Below are positions 25,735 through 34,024 of a DNA stretch of 64,000 bases, piece by piece (within the stretch, counting starts at the first letter, position 1; every line of letters starts with the position of its first letter). A program made the translations under genes and the position numbers. The notes beneath the pieces were generated by a model. That model ran no database searches and was not told the origin of the DNA. It saw only the letters and a program-made list of their open reading frames with translations. The DNA is from Actinacidiphila acidipaludis. Its GTDB lineage: Bacteria > Actinomycetota > Actinomycetes > Streptomycetales > Streptomycetaceae. The DNA lies in NCBI RefSeq assembly GCF_019890725.1, contig NZ_JAINZZ010000014.1:62001-126000 (forward strand). The letters are read 5' to 3'.

Positions 25735-27639
25735 GTGCGGACACCGGTGTTACGGAAGTTGCCTGCGTTACCCACCTCATCCCCGTCGGCGGCGCTGTGG
25801 TGCGCGCTCCTGACGGCTCTGCTGCTGCTCGTGACGCCCGCCTGGGCGGCCTCGGCGAGCACCCCGGCCGCGGCATCCGCGCCGCAGGCCGCCACCACCG
25901 TCTGCGCGCTGGCGTGCGACACCCTCGACCCGTCGAAGGCCGCGCAGGAGACCTTCCCGGTCCCGAACGTGACGGTCAACGGGCGGCTGCTGGAACTGCA
26001 CGTGGACGACGTGACCGGCATGGCCTGGGCGAGCATCGACCACGGCCAGGTCGACGACTCGGTCTGGCTCGACCGGTCCTGGGACGGCGGCAGCACCTGG
26101 GACGGCCTGCTCGGCAAGGCGTGGATCCCGTCCGCGTGGACCGGGACCCGGACCCTGATGTACAACCTCTACGACCCCTCGAACCACCGCCGCGCGGTGC
26201 TGCGGGCCTGCGGTGACGCGCAGGGCGTGAGCTGCACGCAGTGGGCGCACCTGAAGGTGTGCGCGGCAGTCTGCGACGGCAGCGACGCCGCCGGCGGCGA
26301 CAGCCGTCCGGTCGCGCCGGCCACCCTGTCGGGGCGGACCATCGCCCTGCACACCGACTCCTCCGGCATGGCCTGGGCCACGATCGCCTCCGGCAAGGCG
26401 GGCGACGAGGTGTGGATGGACCGGTCCTGGGACAGCGGCGCCGACTGGCCCGACGGCTCCTCGATGGGCCGCACCAGCGTCCCGGCGGGCGGCACCGGCA
26501 CCCGCACCGTGAAGATCAACACCAGCGACCCGCTGGGCCGGCTCTACGGCGGCGCGGTCCGGGCCTGCGGGCGCGCGGTGGAGGGCCAGAACGGCAGCTG
26601 CACCGCCTGGGCCCGTCCCGCGGTCAGCCGCGACGCCGCCGCGGCGGACGCCCTGATGTATTCCTATGACCCCAACACCGCCTACTGGCCGTCGAGTTGG
26701 TGGAACTCGGCGGTCGCCCTGGCCACCGTGATCGACTACATGCGGCAGACCGGGGACACCCGGCACGCCTGGATCGTCGACCGCACCTACCAGGTCGACC
26801 GCGTGTCCTTCCCGGCCGGCGCCCGCAGTTCCGACCCGATCGAGGGCGACTTCATCAGCCGCTCCACCGACGACTCCGAGTGGTGGGCGCTGGCCTGGCT
26901 CGACGCGTACGACCTCACCCACGACAGCCGCTACCTCGACGAGGCCGTGACCATCGCGAACTACGTCAACGGCCTGTGGGACACGAGCACCTGCGGCGGC
27001 GGGGTGTGGTGGGACCGGGAGCGCACCTACAAGAACGCCGTGACCAACGGCCTGTGGGTGCGGATCACCGCCGAACTGCACAACCGCATCAGCGGCGACA
27101 CCCTCTGGCTGGGCCGGGCGACCACGGCCTGGCACTGGTTCACCGCCAGCGGGCTGATCAACGGCTCCGGCCTGGTGAACGACGGGCTGACCAGCGGATG
27201 CGCCAACAACGCCCAGACGGTGTGGAGTTACAACCAGGGCCTGGCCATCGGCGCGGGCGTGGAGATCTGGCGGGCGACCGGGGACGCCAGCGCGCTGGCC
27301 ACCGCCCGGCGGCTGGCCGACGCCGCCGTGGCCTCCCCGGCGCTGGTCAGCGGGGGCGTGCTCACCGAGTCGTGCGACACCGCGACCGGCGGCTGCGACG
27401 ACAACGGCAAGCAGTTCAAGGGGGTCTTCATGCGCTACCTGCAGGATCTGGACTCCGTCACCGGCAACGCGTACGGCGCCTTCGCCGCCACCCAGGCGGA
27501 CACTGTATGGAACGCCGACCGCGACAGCCTCAACCGGCTGGGCGAGCGATGGGCGGGCGGCGGCACGTCGTCGGCCCCGAACGTGCGCGACTGGCGGACG
27601 CAGGCGTCCGCTCTCAGCGCCCTGCTGGCCGCCGGATAG
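25735..27639 (+). CDS. Secreted GH76 glycoside hydrolase (alpha-1,6-mannanase type)
   Basis: A 634-residue secreted enzyme. Signal peptide about 1-40 ending TPAWAASA. Residues about 55-305 hold two copies of an unrecognised Cys-bearing module of about 110 residues (compare GMAWASIDHGQVDDSVWLDRSW with GMAWATIASGKAGDEVWMDRSW). The catalytic part (about 310-634) is GH76: the paired Asp D379-D380 in STDDSEWWALAWLDAYD, then GGVWWDRERTYKNAVTNGLW and VWSYNQGLAIGAGVEIW. GH76 enzymes cut alpha-1,6-mannan backbones. The start is GTG with GAAGGGGA upstream. Codons 6 and 12 are TTA, which suggests bldA-dependent translation. It fits with the GH92 alpha-mannosidases in the window. Confidence 0.9.
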   Translation: MRTPVLRKLPALPTSSPSAALWCALLTALLLLVTPAWAASASTPAAASAPQAATTVCALACDTLDPSKAAQETFPVPNVTVNGRLLELHVDDVTGMAWASIDHGQVDDSVWLDRSWDGGSTWDGLLGKAWIPSAWTGTRTLMYNLYDPSNHRRAVLRACGDAQGVSCTQWAHLKVCAAVCDGSDAAGGDSRPVAPATLSGRTIALHTDSSGMAWATIASGKAGDEVWMDRSWDSGADWPDGSSMGRTSVPAGGTGTRTVKINTSDPLGRLYGGAVRACGRAVEGQNGSCTAWARPAVSRDAAAADALMYSYDPNTAYWPSSWWNSAVALATVIDYMRQTGDTRHAWIVDRTYQVDRVSFPAGARSSDPIEGDFISRSTDDSEWWALAWLDAYDLTHDSRYLDEAVTIANYVNGLWDTSTCGGGVWWDRERTYKNAVTNGLWVRITAELHNRISGDTLWLGRATTAWHWFTASGLINGSGLVNDGLTSGCANNAQTVWSYNQGLAIGAGVEIWRATGDASALATARRLADAAVASPALVSGGVLTESCDTATGGCDDNGKQFKGVFMRYLQDLDSVTGNAYGAFAATQADTVWNADRDSLNRLGERWAGGGTSSAPNVRDWRTQASALSALLAAG

Positions 27640-27814
27640 TCCCCCTGTCCCCGACGATCCCGATCCGCCCCCGCACCGGTTCCTCGTCGCCCCTGTCGTC
27701 CGTACGGCGCAGCAGCGCGCGCCAGGACACGGCGCCACGTGTTTCGGTGTGAGGGCGGAGCGCATTCCAGCGAACCGCAGCCGGGCGGAAACGACCGGCA
27801 GGAAGCAGGAACCC

Positions 27815-28443
27815 ATGGTGAAACGTGTACGCGCAGCAGGACTGACGGGCGAGCTGTCGGCGGAGTTCACCGGCACGCTCATCCTCATCCTGTTCGGCGT
27901 CGGCGTGGTGGCCCAGGTCGTCGCCGGCGGTGCACTGACCGATCCGAAAGGCGGACTGGGCAACCACGACAGCATCGCCTGGGCGTGGGGGCTGGGCGTC
28001 ACGCTCGGCGTCTACGTCGCGGCACGGCTCAGCGGCGCCCACCTGAACCCGGCGGTGACCCTGGCACTGGCGGCGTTCAAAGGGTTTCCGTGGCGGAAGG
28101 TGCTGCCGTACTGGGTGGCGCAGTTCCTCGGCGCGTTCGCGGCGCCAACCTGGCGCCCTTCGTCATCGGCCTGGTCGTGGCGGCGATCGGGATGGCCTTC
28201 GGCACCAACGCCGGGTACGCGATCAACCCGGCGCGTGGCCTCGGTCCCCGGCTCGCCAGCTTCATCACCGGCCATCACCATGCCTGGCGTGATCAGTGGG
28301 GCAACCTCTACTGGTGGGTGCCCATCGCCGGCCCGCTCATCGGGGGGCTCGTCGGCGCTGTGGCCTACAAGCTGTTCATCGGGCGCTTCCTGCCCACCGC
28401 CGAACCCGAGCCCCCCGGCCGCGTTCCGGCGCCCGAGGCCTGA
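27815..28443 (+). pseudogene. glpF: Broken glycerol facilitator gene (glpF), internal deletion and frameshift
   Basis: The 5' part encodes an aquaglyceroporin N-half up to PYWVAQFLGAFAA, with the first pore motif HLNPAVT. At about 28139-28146 the reading jumps to another frame, which continues as ANLAPFVIGLVVAAIGMAFGTNAGYAINPARGLGPRL with the second NPA motif and a normal C-terminus ending at 28443. About 60 residues separate the two NPA motifs; E. coli GlpF has 135, so some 75 residues (third and fourth membrane helices and a loop) are missing and the frame is shifted as well. The unshifted frame runs on as nonsense to 28573, past the glpK start. A ribosome site (AGGAAGCAGGA) remains. A missing block this size is not a simple base-calling error, though an assembly collapse is possible. 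Confidence 0.88.
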
Positions 28444-28518
28444 CCGACCAGGCGCAACCGATCCCAGGAGCGCGGCCGCACCCCTCGGGGCGCGCTCCAC
28501 GCACGAGAGGCAGCAGGC

Positions 28519-30036
28519 ATGGCGGACTTCGTCGGCGCGGTGGACCAAGGCACCACCAGCAGCCGCTTCATGATCTTCGACCACGACGGCAACGAGGTGG
28601 CCAAACACCAGTTGGAGCACACTCAGTACCTGCCGAAGCCCGGTTGGGTCGAGCACGACCCGATCGAGATCTGGGAGCGCACCAACGTCGCGATCCAGAA
28701 CGCGGTGCGGACCGCCGGCATCTCGGCGACCGACCTCGCCGCGATCGGCATCACCAACCAGCGCGAGACCACCGTCGTGTGGGACCCGCGCAACGGCCGT
28801 CCGTACTGCAACGCGATCGTCTGGCAGGACACCAGGACCGACTCCATCGCCAAGGCGCTGGAGCGCGACGGCCACGGCGACCTGATCAGGCGCCGGGCCG
28901 GCCTGCCGCCCGCGACCTACTTCTCCGGCGGCAAGATCAAGTGGATCCTGGAGAACGTCGAGGGCGTGCGGGAGGCGGCCGAGCAGGGCAACGCCGTGTT
29001 CGGCACCACCGACTGCTGGGTGCTGTGGAACCTCACCGGCGGCCCCAACGGCGGCATCCACGCCACCGACGTCACCAACGCCAGCCGCACCATGCTGATG
29101 GACCTGGAGACGCTGGACTGGGACGACGAACTGCTGGGCATCTTCGGCATCCCGCGCGCGATGCTGCCGAAGATCTACCCGTCCTCGCACCCCGAGGCGT
29201 TCGGCAAGACCCGCACCTCGCGCCCGCTGAACGCCCCCATCCCCATCGCGGGTGTGCTCGGCGACCAGCAGGCCGCCACGGTCGGCCAGGTCTGCTTCAC
29301 CCCCGGCGAGGCCAAGAACACCTACGGCACCGGTAACTTCCTCCTGCTCAACACCGGTACCGAGGCGGTGCGTTCGGAGCACGGGCTGATCACCACCGTG
29401 GCCTACAAGTTCGGCGACCAGCCGGCCGTCTACGCGCTCGAGGGCTCCATCGCCGTCACCGGATCCGCGGTGCAGTGGCTGCGGGACCAGCTCCACGCCA
29501 TCACCGACGCCGCGGAGAGCGAGCGGCTGGCCAAGACCGTCGACGGCAGCGACGGCATCTACTTCGTGCCGGCCTTCTCCGGCCTCTTCGCGCCCTACTG
29601 GCGCTCGGACGCCCGCGGCGCCATCGTCGGCCTCGCCCGGTTCCACAACAACGGGCACCTGGCGCGGGCGACCCTGGAGTCCATCTGCTACCAGAGCCGC
29701 GACGTCGTCGTGGCCATGGAGCAGGACTCCGGGGTGCACCTGGACGTGCTCAAGGTCGACGGCGGCGTGACCGCCAACGACCTGTGCATGCAGACGCAGG
29801 CGGACGTCCTCGGCGTCCCGGTCAGCCGTCCCGTCGTCGCCGAGACCACCGCGCTGGGCGCCGCGTACGCCGCGGGTCTGGCCGTGGGCTTCTGGCGGGA
29901 CACCGACGAACTGCGCGAGCACTGGCACGAGTCGAAGCGCTGGGAGCCCAGGTGGTCCGAGGAGCAGCGCGAGGAGGGCTACAAGGGCTGGAAGAAGGCG
30001 GTCGACCGGACCCTGGACTGGGTGGAGGTCGAGTAG
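28519..30036 (+). CDS. glpK: Glycerol kinase
   Basis: A 505-residue FGGY kinase that phosphorylates glycerol to sn-glycerol-3-phosphate. It has the phosphate loop DQGTTSSR (9-16), the substrate loop [11 protein letters not shown], the second signature around [15 protein letters not shown], and the ATP-site [24 protein letters not shown]. Length is normal and no defect is visible. It follows the broken glpF by 75 bases in the usual glpF-glpK order, so the pair was an operon. Glycerol can also enter by diffusion, so the kinase may remain useful. No glpD or gylR-type regulator is adjacent. Confidence 0.97.
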   Translation: MADFVGAVDQGTTSSRFMIFDHDGNEVAKHQLEHTQYLPKPGWVEHDPIEIWERTNVAIQNAVRTAGISATDLAAIGITNQRETTVVWDPRNGRPYCNAIVWQDTRTDSIAKALERDGHGDLIRRRAGLPPATYFSGGKIKWILENVEGVREAAEQGNAVFGTTDCWVLWNLTGGPNGGIHATDVTNASRTMLMDLETLDWDDELLGIFGIPRAMLPKIYPSSHPEAFGKTRTSRPLNAPIPIAGVLGDQQAATVGQVCFTPGEAKNTYGTGNFLLLNTGTEAVRSEHGLITTVAYKFGDQPAVYALEGSIAVTGSAVQWLRDQLHAITDAAESERLAKTVDGSDGIYFVPAFSGLFAPYWRSDARGAIVGLARFHNNGHLARATLESICYQSRDVVVAMEQDSGVHLDVLKVDGGVTANDLCMQTQADVLGVPVSRPVVAETTALGAAYAAGLAVGFWRDTDELREHWHESKRWEPRWSEEQREEGYKGWKKAVDRTLDWVEVE

Positions 30037-30117
30037 CCGACCGGCGACCCGGAGCCCGGCGGCACGCCGGGCACCGCGCCCCGCCCCCACTGCACCGAAA
30101 CCGGCCCCTGACCGGCA

Positions 30118-30137
30118 CCGTCGCCTCCCGGCGACGG
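30118..30137 (+). terminator. Hairpin downstream of glpK
   Basis: CCGTCGCC, loop TCCC, GGCGACGG, flanked by CCGGC/GCCGG that can extend the stem past a bulge. About 80 bases after the glpK stop. Confidence 0.55.
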
Positions 30138-30287
30138 GCCGGCCGGGGGCCGCGGCCGTTGGCGGATCGTGACTGTACGAGCGCCGGACCGGATGCGAGA
30201 CTGCCACCGCACCGGAAGTTGCGCGATACACGTATGCTCCGGCGAACCGGCGGGGATCCCGCCGGGCGGCACTCGGACAGGAGAACC

Positions 30288-31235
30288 ATGGCGGATCCGC
30301 TGATCATCGGCAGTGAGCGCAGCGAGGCCGGCATACCGGCCGGCATGGAGGTGCTCAGGCGCGGCGGCTCCGCGCTGGACGCAGTCGAGGCCGCGATGCG
30401 CCGGTGCGAGGACAACCCGGCGGACCACTACGTGGGCACCGCGGGACTGCCCAACGCGCGGGGCGAGGTGGAGCTCGACGCGTCCCTGATGCTGGGCTCC
30501 GGACGGCAGTTCGGCGCGGTGGCGGCCCTGAAGAACTACCCGAACCCGATCTCGGTGGCCCGCGCGGTCCTCGAGAAGCTGCCGCAGCACAGCCTGCTCG
30601 TCGGCGAGGGCGCCGCGCTGTTCGCCGAGGAGTGCGGCTTCACCACCGCGGACCTGCTCACCGACGCCTCGCGCGAGCAGTGGCGCAAGCAGGTCACCGA
30701 CTCCCGGGAGGCGGTGGAGGGCGAGAACACCGCCGCGACCGACGGCGACCAGCGGTACCGGGAGAGCGCGCTCGCCCTGATCCGCCGCCTCGCGCCTCAC
30801 GAGGGCCTGTGGGGAACGATCAACATCATCGCCCTGGACGCGACCGGGGAGATGTGCGTCGGGGTCTCGACCTCCGGTTATCCGTACAAGTACCCCGGCC
30901 GCGTGGGCGATTCGGCGCTGCCCGGCGCCGGCAACTGGTGCGACCTGCGGGCCGGGGGCGCCGCGTGCACCGGCCGCGGCGAGCTGAGCATGCGCGGCGG
31001 CACCGCCCGCTCGATCGTCGACCTGATGGCGGCGGGCCAGGACCCGGCCTCGGCGTGCCGGACGGCCCTCGCCGACGCCGCGACCCTCCCGGACGACTAC
31101 CGCTCCGAGCTGCGCGCCCTCGCTCTCACCCCGGACGGGCGCCACGGCGGCGCCGCCGGTCAGGAGGGCAGCGTCTACGTCCTGATGACCGAGTCGTCGA
31201 CCGAGCCCGAGTTCCGGCCCCGGGTGGTGCTGTGA
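30288..31235 (+). CDS. Ntn-hydrolase asparaginase (glycosylasparaginase/isoaspartyl peptidase family)
   Basis: A 315-residue member of the N4-(beta-GlcNAc)-asparaginase family. These proenzymes cut themselves before a Thr that becomes the nucleophile; here the candidate is T177 in LWGTINIIALDATGEMCVGVSTSG, followed by the family motifs RVGDSALPGAGNWCD and CTGRGE. They split GlcNAc-Asn or isoaspartyl peptides. No signal peptide, so probably cytosolic. The ATG at 30288 follows GGACAGGAG. The stop overlaps the start of the M55 peptidase gene (GTGA), so the two are coupled and may act in sequence on wall or glycopeptide fragments. Confidence 0.88.
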   Translation: MADPLIIGSERSEAGIPAGMEVLRRGGSALDAVEAAMRRCEDNPADHYVGTAGLPNARGEVELDASLMLGSGRQFGAVAALKNYPNPISVARAVLEKLPQHSLLVGEGAALFAEECGFTTADLLTDASREQWRKQVTDSREAVEGENTAATDGDQRYRESALALIRRLAPHEGLWGTINIIALDATGEMCVGVSTSGYPYKYPGRVGDSALPGAGNWCDLRAGGAACTGRGELSMRGGTARSIVDLMAAGQDPASACRTALADAATLPDDYRSELRALALTPDGRHGGAAGQEGSVYVLMTESSTEPEFRPRVVL

Positions 31236-32122
31236 GCGACACACGAGAGACGGGAGCCGGCGCGGTGACCGACGCGCGCGAGACCGCCGGACCGAAGATC
31301 TTCATCTCCTCGGACATGGAAGGGACGGCGGGTGTCGTCGACTGGGGGCAGTGCCGCCCGGGGCAGCCCGAGTACACGTACTACCGCACGCTGCTCCAGG
31401 AGGAGGTCAACGCCGCCATCGAGGGCGCGCAGGCCGGCGGCGCGAGCCGCTTCCTGGTCAACGACTCGCACTCCACCATGGCCAACCTGCGGCCGGACGC
31501 GCTGGCCGGCCGGGCCCGCTACCTGTCGGGCCGGCACAAGCCGCTGTACATGATGCAGGGCCTGGACAGCTCGTTCGACGGCATCTTCTTCGTGTCCTAC
31601 CACGGGTCGATGTCGGGCCCGCGGGCCACGCTGTCGCACACCTACAACCCGCTGGCGATCAGCGAGGTGCGGCTCAACGACGTCCTGGCCGGCGAGAGCG
31701 GCATCAACGCCCTGGTCGCGCTCGCGCACGGGGTGCCGGTGGTGCTGATCACCGGGGACGAGACGACCGCGGCCGAGGCCGAGCCCTTCTGCCCGGGTGT
31801 CGTCCCCGCCGTGGTGAAGTCCTCGGTGTCCCGGTTCTCGGCCGACAGCCTGCACCCGGAGGACGCCCGCGAGGTGATCCGGGACGCCGCGCGCCGGGCG
31901 GTGGAGGGGCTGGCCGCGGCGCGGCCGCCGCGGATCGAGCTGCCCGCGACGCTCACCGTGCGGATGCGCAACCCCGACCTGGCCGAGATGGCCACCTGGA
32001 TCGCGGGCGTCGAGACCGTTCCCGGCGACGCGGTGACCGTGCGGATGACGGACAGCGACCCGCTGCGGCTGTACCGCACGTTCATCACCGTCGTCCTGCT
32101 CACCCGCGGCATCGCGGAGTGA
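31232..32122 (+). CDS. M55 family D-aminopeptidase (DppA-like)
   Basis: A 296-residue zinc peptidase. The DppA ligand set is present: D28 and E30 (SSDMEG), H80 (NDSHSTM), H124 (SYHGSMSG) and E155 (LAGESGINA); H136 in LSHTYN matches the catalytic His. DppA removes N-terminal D-amino acids and forms a decamer. GTG at 31232 overlaps the previous stop by four bases; an alternative GTG at 31265 has a better ribosome site (GGGAG) and removes 11 residues. Its coupling to the asparaginase gene suggests joint breakdown of unusual peptide bonds, for example from peptidoglycan; this is inference. Confidence 0.9.
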   Translation: MSDTRETGAGAVTDARETAGPKIFISSDMEGTAGVVDWGQCRPGQPEYTYYRTLLQEEVNAAIEGAQAGGASRFLVNDSHSTMANLRPDALAGRARYLSGRHKPLYMMQGLDSSFDGIFFVSYHGSMSGPRATLSHTYNPLAISEVRLNDVLAGESGINALVALAHGVPVVLITGDETTAAEAEPFCPGVVPAVVKSSVSRFSADSLHPEDAREVIRDAARRAVEGLAAARPPRIELPATLTVRMRNPDLAEMATWIAGVETVPGDAVTVRMTDSDPLRLYRTFITVVLLTRGIAE

Positions 32123-32194
32123 CGCGCACGGGCGGGCCGCGGTGATCCCCGGCCCGCCCGCCACGCCGGCCGCCCCTCCGCCGCGGCCGCGCGG

Positions 32195-33814
32195 CTACAG
32201 GCTGAACGACGCGTTCACGTTGAACGTGCACTCCGTGTAGATGTAGCCGTACTGGAGCTTGACGGTGTCGCCGCCGGGCGTGTTGCGGCTCGACTTCTCG
32301 CCGGAGGTGTACATGAAGTACGTGGTGCCCGCCGGGAGGTTGAGCGTCTTCTTCGGGTAGTTCTTGCCGCTCTTGCACGCCGAGGTCCGGCCCGCGGCCG
32401 CGTCGGTGTACGCGTGGCAGCTGCCGCAGGCGCTCAGCGTGAAGCTACCGGTGACCGGGCCGGTGAAGAACACCTCCGTCGCCTCCGGGCTGTCGTTGCT
32501 GACGGTGATCGGGATGCTGCCGCCGGACGCGGTGGTCGGGAGGCGGTGCCCGGCGGCGGGCTCCACCTGGGCGACCCGGGCCGCGATGGAGATCTTCTGG
32601 GCCAGCGCCCGGTTCCGGTCGTGCGGGTACTTCTGCGCGAAGCCGTTCATGGTCTCCACCGCGCCGGGGAAGTCCCCGCTGCGGTACTGGTGCACGCCGC
32701 AGGCGTAGGTGCCGGACTCGACGTACCCGTCGGCCTGCCGCGAGTCCTTGGTCAGGGCCGCGGTCAGCCCGGCGTTGTCGCCGGGGAGCGCCGCGGCCCG
32801 CTTGCCGAGCTGCCGCAGCCGCTCGGTGGCCGAGCACGGGTCCTTGCCGTGCAGGCCCGCGGCGGCGCCGCCGATGGTGGACCGGACGGCCGGTTCGACC
32901 TTCGCGGCCTGCGGGGACGCCGGGAAGAGGGTGAGCAGTTCGCTGAGGTGGTCGCCGCTGCCGCCGGACGCCGACGGGTCCTTGGCCAGGTCGGCCACCC
33001 CGCACTCGTAGAGCGACGTCGCCAGCCGGTCGTCGGGCCAGGTGGCGAGCGCGCCGACGCCGGGCTTGCCGTAGGAGGCGGGCACCGTGCGCAGATAGGT
33101 CAGCGGGGCGATCGCGTCGCAGTACCTCTTCTGCGCGAAGGGCGCGCCGACGGCCGTGTAGTAGGCGGCCAGCCGGTCCGGGACGCGCCGCGCCGCACGG
33201 GAGCCCGGGTGGTTCTGGCTAAGGTCCCGGTAGGCGGCCAGCGCCGTGCGGTAGTCGGGCTGGGCCGCGGCGAAGGGCTTGGCCTTGGCGGCCCGCACCA
33301 GCCGGTCGGCGTGGTCGAGGTGTTCCAGCAGCATCTTCTGGGTGGCCTCGTCCTGGGCCCCGCCGTAGGCGGCGACGGCCCCGGCCGGCACCGCGAGCAT
33401 CACCAGGCCCAGCAGCAGCGCGATCGGCGCGCGGGGAGGCCGGCTCAGCGGAGTGCGCAGACCGCGCCTGGCACCGTGCACGGCCGCCAGCGCCAGGAAC
33501 GCCAGGTAGGCGGCCAGGACGCCGCGTGACACCCCCTCGGCGTCCGCGGGCAGCGCCGCCACCAGCAGCGCGGCGGTCGCGGCCCAGCACACCACCATGG
33601 CGAACCAGCGGCGCAGCAGCGCGTAGCCCAGCCCGAGCCCGCTGAGGTTGAGCACGGCCACGGCGAGGGCCCGCACGCGGTCGGCGGGGCCGGCCGGGAC
33701 CACGGGCGGCCCCGGCGGCGGCGCCGGCGGGAAGGGCGGCAGGGTGAAGCCCCCGGGCGGGCCGGCGTCCCCGCCGCCCGCTCCCCCGGCCATGTCGTAC
33801 TGATCCCAGGACAC
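32195..33814 (-). CDS. Membrane protein of unknown function with TPR-like outer region
   Basis: A 539-residue protein I do not recognise. The N-terminus is Gly/Pro-rich (PPFPPAPPPGPP). About four hydrophobic segments lie between residues 50 and 170 (for example LAVAVLNLSGLGLGYALL and APIALLLGLVMLAVPAGAVAAY). Residues about 180-440 are helical with repeated CDAI, YRTALAAY and FPGAVETMNGFAQKYPHDRNRALAQ units that look like TPR or Tol-Pal-type repeats, with several Cys pairs. The last 110 residues are beta-rich with Cys in LSACGSCHAYTDAAAGRTSAC and YTECTF. The GTG start at 33814 has GAGGGGG upstream; an ATG at 33793 is an alternative. Confidence 0.72.
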   Translation of the reverse strand: MSWDQYDMAGGAGGGDAGPPGGFTLPPFPPAPPPGPPVVPAGPADRVRALAVAVLNLSGLGLGYALLRRWFAMVVCWAATAALLVAALPADAEGVSRGVLAAYLAFLALAAVHGARRGLRTPLSRPPRAPIALLLGLVMLAVPAGAVAAYGGAQDEATQKMLLEHLDHADRLVRAAKAKPFAAAQPDYRTALAAYRDLSQNHPGSRAARRVPDRLAAYYTAVGAPFAQKRYCDAIAPLTYLRTVPASYGKPGVGALATWPDDRLATSLYECGVADLAKDPSASGGSGDHLSELLTLFPASPQAAKVEPAVRSTIGGAAAGLHGKDPCSATERLRQLGKRAAALPGDNAGLTAALTKDSRQADGYVESGTYACGVHQYRSGDFPGAVETMNGFAQKYPHDRNRALAQKISIAARVAQVEPAAGHRLPTTASGGSIPITVSNDSPEATEVFFTGPVTGSFTLSACGSCHAYTDAAAGRTSACKSGKNYPKKTLNLPAGTTYFMYTSGEKSSRNTPGGDTVKLQYGYIYTECTFNVNASFSL

Positions 33815-33964
33815 GCAGCCCCCTCGACTCCCGGCGCTCGGCCGGTCCCGCCCCCGGGCGCGTGTGCCGCGTTCATGGCACCGGGCCCAACAAATGTCAG
33901 ATGCGAGAAGGTTGCCTCGGGTTCCCTCCTCACGCATCACTGTATCGGTGCCCGGGGACACGAA

Positions 33965-34007
33965 AACCGCCGCACCGGGGGCGGGTTGTGCCCCCGGTGC
34001 GGCGGTT
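33965..34007 (-). terminator. Terminator of the GH35 gene
   Basis: 18-bp perfect arms (33965-33982 and 33990-34007) with a 7-base loop, 17 bases after the GH35 stop on the minus strand; AA/TT flanks the stem. Confidence 0.85.
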
Positions 34008-34024
34008 CCGTGACGTGGGGGGGT

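Noticed and set aside
28673..28686. CebR-like TGGGAGCGCACCAA
   Set aside because: Inside glpK coding sequence, 12/14 match explained by codons for WER.
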